A DNA stretch of 64,000 nt, taken from Lachnospiraceae bacterium. GTDB lineage: Bacteria; Bacillota; Clostridia; Lachnospirales; Lachnospiraceae. Below, one piece after another: positions 9,116 through 16,446 of this stretch. Position 1 is the stretch's first letter. Each line of letters starts with the position of its first letter. The position numbers and the translations under genes were made by a program. The notes below the pieces were generated by a model. It was given only the letters and a program-made list of their open reading frames with translations, did no database searches and was not told the origin of the DNA. The stretch covers positions 26,202 through 90,201 of the forward strand of contig JAFTWC010000018.1 in the NCBI GenBank assembly GCA_017465475.1. The letters are read 5' to 3'.

Positions 9116-10261
9116 ATGCGGGAAGAAACTATTACACAGCTTAAGAAGCTATCTACGCCGAAGACCTTTGCGAAAAATGAATACATTTGTTACGAAGGAC
9201 AGCCGGGGGAGGAGATGCATATCATCTTAAAAGGCTCGGTAGGTGTGTTTGTGACAGGAGCCATCGGGACATTAAATCAGGTGGCTACCATAAAAAGCGG
9301 AGATTTTTTCGGGGAGATGGCGATTTTTGACAATCTTCCCCGCAGCGCATCCTGTATTGCGTTGGAGGACACGGTTACGGTGGCAGTAAATAAGCAGAAT
9401 CTGCAGGATTTTATTGCATTCTGCCCGGATATGGCAAAGCAGATTTTGGAGAACATGAGCGGTCGTATCCGGAAGCTGGATGAAGAGCTTTACAAAAACA
9501 ATCGCTTTGTAAAGAATCGTCATGTACCGCGGTTTAAGATCCCGGGAGAATGCAGGGGCGGCTATCGGGCGAGAAAGCCGTATACGGACCCGAAATTAAT
9601 GGTGGAATACAAACAGGCCTGTCCGATTTGCGGGAAAGCGGTATCGGTAAAGGATTTGAAGCGTAATACGCTGGAAGTCAGGGAGTTATCCATGGATTGC
9701 CGAGTGCATTATGCGGGAGTAGACCCGTTATGGTTTGAGATTATTTCCTGTCCGTATTGCCATTATACCAACCACTATTTGAAGTTTTTCGGAGTGAATC
9801 AGTTTGAGTTTGAGGAAGTGAAGAAGATTCTTCTGAATGAACATAAGCCGGTGGTGGAAGCACGGTTTGAGAAACGGACAGATACGGATATTTTGGTGAT
9901 GCAGTATTTGCAGGCCATTCACATCAACGAACATATCAATGCAGGCGGAAATGTGCTCATCGGAAATCTGTGGAGAAGTCTGTATTGGCTTGCAAAGGAT
10001 GCCAACGACAGAGACTTTTCGGTGTATTGTGCGAAGATGGCCATTGAAAAGTATCAGGCGGCACTGGAAGAAAACCGCTTTTTTGACGGAGTAGAACGGT
10101 CTTCCACGGCGTTGTCCTTAGTGAATCTGATGGTATTTTGTAATACATGGACGGTGCAGCGGTATGTGAATATCGCCTTAGAGAGTCCGGATGCACGGGT
10201 GACAGAGCATGCGGTGAAGTTAAAGGCACAGATTGAGCGCCGGGAGCAAGAGCAGAAGTAA
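9116..10261 (+). CDS. Cyclic-nucleotide-binding domain fused to DUF2225
   Basis: 381 residues. The N-terminal cNMP-binding domain (about 5-125) has an intact phosphate-binding cassette, with FGE at 65-67 and R76-S-A, the residues that hold the ribose and phosphate of cAMP. There is no helix-turn-helix, so it is not a CRP-type transcription factor. From about residue 165 it continues as DUF2225, with cysteine pairs C169/C172 and C212/C215 suggesting metal binding, and a helical TPR-like tail. It is encoded 12 nt after the FecR gene with AAGGAGG, so it is the last gene of the cyclase operon and the obvious candidate cAMP receptor. The output mechanism is unknown. Confidence 0.85.
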   Translation: MREETITQLKKLSTPKTFAKNEYICYEGQPGEEMHIILKGSVGVFVTGAIGTLNQVATIKSGDFFGEMAIFDNLPRSASCIALEDTVTVAVNKQNLQDFIAFCPDMAKQILENMSGRIRKLDEELYKNNRFVKNRHVPRFKIPGECRGGYRARKPYTDPKLMVEYKQACPICGKAVSVKDLKRNTLEVRELSMDCRVHYAGVDPLWFEIISCPYCHYTNHYLKFFGVNQFEFEEVKKILLNEHKPVVEARFEKRTDTDILVMQYLQAIHINEHINAGGNVLIGNLWRSLYWLAKDANDRDFSVYCAKMAIEKYQAALEENRFFDGVERSSTALSLVNLMVFCNTWTVQRYVNIALESPDARVTEHAVKLKAQIERREQEQK

Positions 10262-10299
10262 CGTATGAATTTACAGTAAGAAATCGGAACATGATATAA

Positions 10300-10341
10300 C
10301 CCGGGGGTTTTGTATTAGCATGCAGAACCCCGGATTTTTTA
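10300..10341 (+). terminator. Intrinsic terminator of the cyclase/FecR operon
   Basis: Stem CCGGGGGTTTTG / CAGAACCCCGG followed by ATTTTTT, 40 nt after the last stop codon. Confidence 0.85.
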
Positions 10342-10359
10342 CGCTATAGGAAGTTGTTG

Positions 10360-10406
10360 CTTGAAGCGACCCGCCGCAGGCGGAGAATCTCGCTTGCGAG
10401 ATTCTT
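10360..10406. repeat. Paired small hairpins (possible dispersed intergenic repeat)
   Basis: CCGCCgcaGGCGG is followed directly by a perfect AGAATCTCGC/GCGAGATTCT hairpin (10384-10405). It is more GC-rich than its surroundings and sits between a terminator and the next gene. It could be a secondary terminator or a REP-like element. Confidence 0.5.
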
Positions 10407-10456
10407 TGTTCTAAGTTTAAACTACATATGATTCTATGGAAAAAGGAGAGATCACT

Positions 10457-11305
10457 TTGAATAGAGAGCAAAAGAACCGAGAAAAGGGAATGAAAGGTCT
10501 TTTCGTAGGCCTTTGTACCAAAGATATCTTATATTACACCGATGACTTACCTAGTCACAATCACAAATCCAAAACCGAAGACTTTGCCACCTACATCGGT
10601 GGTCCGGCAGCCAATGCTGCCATCACGTATGCGGCATTAGGCGGTGATGCGACGCTGGCCACCTGTCTCGGAGACAGTACGGAGAGCCGGGCTATGATAG
10701 AGGAGTTGAACGGTTATGGGGTAAGGGTGCTCAATTATGCCGAGTATGACACTGTACCGAATACGGCGTGTATTGTGGTGTCAAGTGATGGAAAGCGGAC
10801 CATTTTAAGCGGACAACACGGATTTACCGTAAATCGGGAATTTGACTTGGATTCATATGATTTTGCACTTTTTGATTGTAATCAGCAGGAAATTTCTCTG
10901 GATATTTTGAGCGATTTCGGAGCGTTGGAAGGAAAGGCGGTCGTTTTGGATGCGGGAAGCATTAAGCCGAACATTGAAAAGTTCCTGGGGAGAGCTGATA
11001 TTGTGATTGCCTCCGAGGATTTTAAGGATGAGGCAGGGAAGAACGTATTCGAAATGGAATGTAATGCGATGCACAAGGCCATTACCCGAGGAGAACGCCC
11101 GATTTTGTACGGGGGGAAGGAATTTCCGGTAGAGCCTGTGAATGCGGTGGATACCTTAGGCGCAGGAGATATTTTCCACGGAGCATTTTGTTTCGGATAT
11201 TTTGAAAAAGGGTATTCTTGTGAAGAAGCCCTTGTGTTTGCCGGTAAGGTGGCAAGCGAGAGTGTGAAGTATCGTGGCCCGAGAGAGTGGATGAAGCATC
11301 GATAG
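10457..11305 (+). CDS. PfkB-family carbohydrate kinase
   Basis: About 282 residues of the ribokinase/PfkB family, which phosphorylate sugars or nucleosides with ATP. The N-terminal signature YIGGPAANAAITYAALGG and the C-terminal motif DTLGAGDIFHGAF, carrying the catalytic Asp and anion hole, are both intact. The substrate cannot be read from the sequence. Start: AGGAGA lies 8 nt before TTG 10457. ATG 10436 would put the ribosome binding site inside the gene, and ATG 10490 is another option. It has no clear operon partner. Confidence 0.8.
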   Translation: MNREQKNREKGMKGLFVGLCTKDILYYTDDLPSHNHKSKTEDFATYIGGPAANAAITYAALGGDATLATCLGDSTESRAMIEELNGYGVRVLNYAEYDTVPNTACIVVSSDGKRTILSGQHGFTVNREFDLDSYDFALFDCNQQEISLDILSDFGALEGKAVVLDAGSIKPNIEKFLGRADIVIASEDFKDEAGKNVFEMECNAMHKAITRGERPILYGGKEFPVEPVNAVDTLGAGDIFHGAFCFGYFEKGYSCEEALVFAGKVASESVKYRGPREWMKHR

Positions 11306-11448
11306 AGAACAAAATAAAATTTTCAACTTTTTAAAAAAACTTTTTTAAAACTTTTGAAGTAATCTCCTTCTTCTTGTGTGATATTTTGGTTCTTTGATGC
11401 GTTCATTAAGTGAAAAGCTTTTCAAGAGAAGAAAATGAGGTGAATGGT

Positions 11449-11925
11449 TTGGACACAAAAGAATATGAGCGACTGGTAAACTTGTATCTGAACAGCATTT
11501 ACCGCGTGGCATTTAACGGATGTGCTTGTAGCAGCGATGCGGAGGATGTGACACAGAACACGTTCATTAAGCTGTGGGAGCGAAAGGAAGCGTTTCCGGA
11601 TGATGATTATGCCAGAAGGTGGTTAATCCGGGTGGCGGTAAACGAGTGTAAGAGCTTGTGGAGGACGGCATGGAAACGGAAAACGACTTATCTGGAAGAA
11701 GCAGAGAGGGAGCCGGTGTTTTCTGTACCGGAGAAAAGCGACTTGTATTATGCGGTGAGGGAGCTTCCTGTAAACTACCGGCAGATTGTACATTTATATT
11801 ATTTTGAAGAGTATAGTGTAAAGGATATCGCACGGCTTATGAAGCTCTCGGAAACAGCGGTTCAGACGAGACTCCTCAGAGCAAGGCAGAAGCTGAAGGA
11901 AAAGCTAAAGGAGGCATGGAAATGA
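11449..11925 (+). CDS. ECF-type RNA polymerase sigma factor
   Basis: About 158 residues. Region 2 (SSDAEDVTQNTFIKLWE) and region 4 (LPVNYRQIVHLYYFEEYSVKDIA) are recognisable and close together, as in ECF sigma factors with no region 3. It directs RNA polymerase to a small stress or envelope regulon. GAGG at 11437-11440 lies 8 nt before TTG 11449, which I prefer over GTG 11410. The stop overlaps the next gene by 4 nt (ATGA), the usual arrangement for a sigma/anti-sigma pair. Confidence 0.87.
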   Translation: MDTKEYERLVNLYLNSIYRVAFNGCACSSDAEDVTQNTFIKLWERKEAFPDDDYARRWLIRVAVNECKSLWRTAWKRKTTYLEEAEREPVFSVPEKSDLYYAVRELPVNYRQIVHLYYFEEYSVKDIARLMKLSETAVQTRLLRARQKLKEKLKEAWK

Positions 11926-12632
11926 GAGGAGAAGAACAAAACAGAAGCTTTTATAAAGAAACATTTGAAGAACTTCCGGTGCCGGAGAGACTGGTAGAAA
12001 AGGTAGGTAAGATAAGCGAAGGGACAGAAAAGAGGAAAAGGACGGTTGCCGGAGGTGTGATGCGGAAAGTGGCAATGGCTGCGGCTATCCTGGTGGTTCT
12101 TTTTGCGGGAAGCAACGGAATAGCCTATGCTATGACAGGAGAAACCTGGCTGGAAGCAATGATGGTTCGGATTGATATCGAGGGAGAGGAATACGATGTA
12201 GAATTGAGGGAACATCAGCTTAGAAGCGGTGAAACCATCTATATCGGCGATATAGAGACGGAAAACGATGAGGAATATCGTGTTCAAGTGTTCAAACCGG
12301 GACAGGAAGTGAGAACGTGTTTTGAGATGGCGGATGCCGAAATGTGTTTTGAAGAGGACAGAATCTATATTTTGGATGACGGTTTGGAACTTGATATTAC
12401 CGAGGATTTCCGAGATGATGGTCGTGCAAAGGGAACCTATGAAGTAAACGGTATTCTGAAAGGATATAGTCTCTGGGAAAGGGACGGAAAAAAGTGCTGT
12501 TGGATGGAAATTCTTTATGACGGAGAAAAAGAAAATGTATGGCTTAGAGATTGGCTGCCGGAGGGACTTCCGACCGAAAAAACACGGGAGTCTGAAAAGC
12601 AGGAACCGCCGACACCGATATCGGAACGATAA
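11922..12632 (+). CDS. Single-pass membrane protein, probable anti-sigma factor
   Basis: 236 residues: a cytosolic N-terminus of about 45 residues, one membrane helix (about 48-66, VAMAAAILVVLFAG) and an acidic extracytoplasmic domain of about 165 residues. The ATGA overlap with the ECF sigma gene and the topology suggest an anti-sigma factor. The zinc-binding HxxxCxxC motif of ZAS proteins is absent, so it belongs to another class. The start at 11922 is set by AGGAGG with 7 nt spacing; the ATG at 11916 has only 1 nt spacing. Confidence 0.7.
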   Translation: MRGEEQNRSFYKETFEELPVPERLVEKVGKISEGTEKRKRTVAGGVMRKVAMAAAILVVLFAGSNGIAYAMTGETWLEAMMVRIDIEGEEYDVELREHQLRSGETIYIGDIETENDEEYRVQVFKPGQEVRTCFEMADAEMCFEEDRIYILDDGLELDITEDFRDDGRAKGTYEVNGILKGYSLWERDGKKCCWMEILYDGEKENVWLRDWLPEGLPTEKTRESEKQEPPTPISER

Positions 12633-12644
12633 GACGATAAAATG

Positions 12645-12697
12645 AAAATCTTACCATTCGGAAAGGAAACTTATACGTTTTAGATGGTAAGGTTTTA
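12645..12697 (+). terminator. Terminator after the sigma/anti-sigma pair
   Basis: AAAATCTTACCAT / ATGGTAAGGTTTT inverted repeat with one G-U pair and a short T-run, 12 nt after the stop codon. Confidence 0.65.
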
Positions 12698-12825
12698 CCT
12701 GAGTTTTTCAAATGTACCATTAGAATGTATATTTTGCACTTTTCAATGGTAAAAAGAACAGGTGGAGCCTGCCGGGGATGATTTTTCGGGCATGTGGTGC
12801 ATAGTATGAAGGTTGAATAACAGAG

Positions 12826-12866
12826 AGGGCATCCCTTAGTTGAGCTGACTTTGGGATGCCCTTGCT
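12826..12866. terminator. Hairpin at the 3' end of the PFOR transcript
   Basis: AGGGCATCCC / GGGATGCCCT stem about 40 nt past the PFOR stop. T-runs are weak on both sides, so terminator activity is plausible, not certain. Confidence 0.5.
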
Positions 12867-12899
12867 TTGTTGATTAAATTATCCGCATGAGGGAGACTC

Positions 12900-15800
12900 T
12901 TACATCTCTTCCATTGTCTTATACTTCTGATACCGTATACCGGAATCTTCCTTTGCGGCCTTAAATAAGGTTTCCGCATGCTCCGGGAAGGTACGTTTAA
13001 GTGCTGCGTAACGGGTTTCGCCTTCAAGGAATTCTTCGTAGTCTAAGCTCGGCTCCTTGGAATCCACGGTAAGCGGCTTTTCAGCGTTCGGGTTGTAGCG
13101 GTATAAAATCCAGTAACCTGCGTCCACGGCACGCTTCATTTCCTGCTGTACGTTTGCCATGCCGGCCTTAATGCCGTGAGCTGCACACGGAGTGTAAGCA
13201 ATGATGACAGACGGTCCCTTATGTTCCTCTGCTTCCTTTACAGCCTTGATGAGTTGGTTCGGGTCAGCGCCCATGGCAACCTGTGCCACGTATACATTGC
13301 CGTAGGTCTGGAAGATAGCACCTAAGTCTTTCTTTCTACTTCTCTTACCTGCGGAAGCAAACTGTGCTACGGCACCCAGCGGAGTTGCCTTGGAGCTCTG
13401 ACCGCCGGTGTTACTGTAAATCTCGGTATCTACGACAAATACGTTAATATCTTCGCCGCTGGCTACTACGTGATCCAAACCGCCGAAGCCGATATCGTAT
13501 GCCCAACCGTCACCGCCGAACATCCAGAAACATTTCTTCGCTAACTGGTCCTTACGTTCCAAAATCTTCGCTGCGGTTGCAGAATTCATCTTTTCAAGCT
13601 CAGCCACCAAAGCGTCGGTGGTCTGACGGGACTGATCAAAATCATCAAAACTGTCTAACCAGTTCTTTGCGACTTCACTGCCGGTTTCTGCGGCATATGC
13701 TTCTACCAAAGCCTTTTGTGCCTGACGCTGCTGCTTCACGGATAAGAACATACCCATAGCAAGCTCTGCGTTGTTCTCAAATAAGCTGTTGGTCCAAGCC
13801 GGTCCGAAACCGCGCTTGTTGGTAGTGTACGGAATGCCAGGCATCGGGGAGCCCCAAGCCTGGGAACAACCGGTTGCGTTTGCCCAGTATACACGGTCGC
13901 CGAAGAGCTGGGTCAGAAGCTTTGCGTACGGAGTTTCGCCACAACCTGCGCAGGCAGCGGAGAACTCGATAAGCGGCTGACGGAACTGGCTTCCCTTAAT
14001 GGTGTAAGGGGAGAAGAGATCGCCCTTATCGGAAACGGAAAGTCCATAGTTCCACAAAATATTCTTTTCTTCATTTAATTCAACCGGCTCCATGGTAATT
14101 GCTTTTTCCTTGGCCGGACAGCAAGCTACACAGCTGCCGCATCCGGTACAATCGTAAGCAGAAATCTGCATGGAGAAATGTAGTCCCTTTGCCGCCGGAC
14201 CGTTGGCCGGTGCTGTCACAAAGCCTTCCGGAGCGTTTGCCTTTTCTTCATCGTTCAATAAGTACGGGCGGATAACCGCGTGCGGACATACGAGAGCACA
14301 CTTGTTACACTGGATACATTTCTGTGCATCCCAAACCGGAACCTGAAGAGCAATACCGCGCTTTTCGTAAGCGGTAAGGCCAAGGTCGATACGGCCGTCT
14401 TCATAGCCCTTAAATGCGCTGACCGGAAGGTCGTCGCCCTTTTGCTTGTTAATCGGCTCTAAAATGCCGGTTACGACAGAAGGAACATCCAGTGCAGCGG
14501 CTGCTTCGGATACTTCCTCTGCATCCTTCCAGGAAGCCGGAACTTCTACTTTTACAATCTTTGTTGCGCCTGCGTCGATGGCAGCTACGTTACGGGCTAC
14601 CACATCGTCACCCTTCGCAAAATAGGTCTTCTTGGTAGCGGCCTTAATCATATCCAGTGCTTCCGTGGTCGGAATAACTTCCATGAGAGCAAAGAAGGAA
14701 GCCTGAAGGACCGTATTGGTGTGACTGCCGAGGCCTAACTCCTGGGCAATCTTATTTGCATCAATAACATAGAAGTTGATGTTCTTTTCAGCAATCTGAC
14801 GACGTACCTTTGCCGGGATATGAGCGGTCAACTCTTCTCCGGTCCAGCTGCAGTTAAGAAGGAAGGTGCCGCCTTCTACAATCTCATCTACAATGTCGTA
14901 CTGGGTAATGTAGCTTTGGTTGTGGCATGCTACGAAATCGGCGCTCTTTACATAGTAGGAGCTGGTAATCGGTTCGTCGGAGAAACGCAGGTGGGACTTG
15001 GTTACACCAAAGGATTTTTTTGCATCATATTCAAAATAAGCTTGTGCGAACTTATCGGTATTATCGTTAATAATACGAACGGTATTGTGGTTTGCACCTA
15101 CGGTACCGTCACCGCCCAGCCCCCAGAACTTACAACGGATGACACCGGCCTTTGCATCAGAGAACGGCTTAACCGGTAAGGAGAGATGGGTGACATCATC
15201 GTTGATACCAATGGTGAAGTTGGTTTTCGGAACGGCAGAAGAAAGATTTTCAAATACTGCTAAAATCTGTGCCGGATCCGTATCTTTGGAACTTAAACCA
15301 TAACGGCCGCCGATAACCTTAATATTTCTGTCGGAACTCATAAGTACGCTGCATACGTCCTCGAATAACGGCTCGCCTGCGCTGCCCATTGCCTTACAAC
15401 GGTCAAGCACTGCAATGCGCTTTACACTTTCCGGAAGAGCTTTTAAGAAATACTCTGCAGAGAACGGACGGTATAAGTGTACTTGTAAGAAACCTACCTT
15501 CTTGCCTTCTGCGCGAAGAGCATCCACGGCATCCCGGATAACGCCACTGGCAGAACCCATAGCAATGACAACGTCTGTTGCATCCGGATCACCGTAGTAA
15601 TTAAATACATGGTACTCGCGGCCGGTAATCTTTGTGATTTCACCGAGATACTTTTCTACGATGTCTGGAAGGGCATTATAGAATGTGTTGTGAGCTTCTC
15701 GTACCTGGAAGTATACGTCACCGTTTTGTACGGTGTTACGTAAGGTCGGGTGTTCCGGATTTAAGGAACCGTCACGGAACTCTTTTAAAGCATCCTGATT

Positions 15801-16385
15801 GATAAGAGAACCCACCGCATCCATATCAGGAAGCTCGATTTTATTAATCTCATGGGAGGTACGGAAACCGTCGAAGAAATGCATGAACGGAATCCGGCCT
15901 TCGATGGCGGATAAATGTGCCACAGGAGCAAGGTCGGCTACTTCCTGTACGCTGCCGGAAGACAACATGGCAAATCCGGTTTGGCGACATGCCATAACGT
16001 CGGAGTGGTCGCCGAAAATACTCATGGCATGGGTACCTACGGTACGGGATGCCACATGAAGTACGGCCGGAAGACGCTCACCGGCAATACGGTAGAGAAC
16101 CGGTACCATCAGCATAAGTCCCTGAGAGGACGTATATGTAGTTGCTAAAGAACCGGTCTGCAATGCACCGTGTACGGCGGTGATTGCACCTGCCTCGGAC
16201 TGCATCTCGGTTAAGGTGACGGTCTGGCCGAAGACATTTTTACGTCCCTTTGCGGACCAGGCGTCGGTGAGACCCGCCATCGGAGAAGACGGGGTAATCG
16301 GATAAATTGCGGCTATCTCAGTAAAGGGATAGGCCATATGTGCGGCGGCTTCATTGCCGTCCATGGTAACAAAATTTTTCGCCAT
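12900..16385 (-). CDS. nifJ: Pyruvate:ferredoxin (flavodoxin) oxidoreductase, single-chain
   Basis: A 1161-residue one-piece PFOR that oxidatively decarboxylates pyruvate to acetyl-CoA and reduces ferredoxin. It is the main pyruvate route in anaerobic Clostridia. Visible features: an N-terminal domain (IAAIYPITPSSPMAG, TSSQGLMLM), a ferredoxin-like domain with two 4Fe-4S motifs (CIQCNKCALVCP and CTGCGSCVACCP), the proximal-cluster/TPP region CAGCGETPY, and the TPP motif GGDGWAYDIGFGG ... NTGGQSSK. All expected motifs are present. ATG 16385 follows TGAGGT. Only 61 nt and no visible promoter separate it from the upstream ligase gene, so it may be expressed from the T-box promoter. Confidence 0.95.
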   Translation of the reverse strand: MAKNFVTMDGNEAAAHMAYPFTEIAAIYPITPSSPMAGLTDAWSAKGRKNVFGQTVTLTEMQSEAGAITAVHGALQTGSLATTYTSSQGLMLMVPVLYRIAGERLPAVLHVASRTVGTHAMSIFGDHSDVMACRQTGFAMLSSGSVQEVADLAPVAHLSAIEGRIPFMHFFDGFRTSHEINKIELPDMDAVGSLINQDALKEFRDGSLNPEHPTLRNTVQNGDVYFQVREAHNTFYNALPDIVEKYLGEITKITGREYHVFNYYGDPDATDVVIAMGSASGVIRDAVDALRAEGKKVGFLQVHLYRPFSAEYFLKALPESVKRIAVLDRCKAMGSAGEPLFEDVCSVLMSSDRNIKVIGGRYGLSSKDTDPAQILAVFENLSSAVPKTNFTIGINDDVTHLSLPVKPFSDAKAGVIRCKFWGLGGDGTVGANHNTVRIINDNTDKFAQAYFEYDAKKSFGVTKSHLRFSDEPITSSYYVKSADFVACHNQSYITQYDIVDEIVEGGTFLLNCSWTGEELTAHIPAKVRRQIAEKNINFYVIDANKIAQELGLGSHTNTVLQASFFALMEVIPTTEALDMIKAATKKTYFAKGDDVVARNVAAIDAGATKIVKVEVPASWKDAEEVSEAAAALDVPSVVTGILEPINKQKGDDLPVSAFKGYEDGRIDLGLTAYEKRGIALQVPVWDAQKCIQCNKCALVCPHAVIRPYLLNDEEKANAPEGFVTAPANGPAAKGLHFSMQISAYDCTGCGSCVACCPAKEKAITMEPVELNEEKNILWNYGLSVSDKGDLFSPYTIKGSQFRQPLIEFSAACAGCGETPYAKLLTQLFGDRVYWANATGCSQAWGSPMPGIPYTTNKRGFGPAWTNSLFENNAELAMGMFLSVKQQRQAQKALVEAYAAETGSEVAKNWLDSFDDFDQSRQTTDALVAELEKMNSATAAKILERKDQLAKKCFWMFGGDGWAYDIGFGGLDHVVASGEDINVFVVDTEIYSNTGGQSSKATPLGAVAQFASAGKRSRKKDLGAIFQTYGNVYVAQVAMGADPNQLIKAVKEAEEHKGPSVIIAYTPCAAHGIKAGMANVQQEMKRAVDAGYWILYRYNPNAEKPLTVDSKEPSLDYEEFLEGETRYAALKRTFPEHAETLFKAAKEDSGIRYQKYKTMEEM

Positions 16386-16421
16386 GATAAATACCTCATT
16401 TATTTGATGTAATCGTTTTTC

Positions 16422-16443
16422 GAAGTGCCGGAAAACCGGCTTC
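16422..16443 (-). other. Intercistronic hairpin between ligase and PFOR genes
   Basis: GCCGG-TTTT-CCGGC with flanking GAA/TTC pairs, 4 nt after the ligase stop. No U-run follows on the minus strand, so this looks like an RNA-stability or processing element and not a terminator. Confidence 0.5.
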
Positions 16444-16446
16444 TTC

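Noticed and set aside
9116-10261. Calling the protein a CRP/FNR transcription factor
   Set aside because: No helix-turn-helix follows the cNMP-binding domain; the C-terminal part is DUF2225.
16386-16446. Intrinsic terminator separating the ligase and PFOR genes
   Set aside because: The hairpin lacks a U-run on the minus strand, so it does not clearly split the operon.
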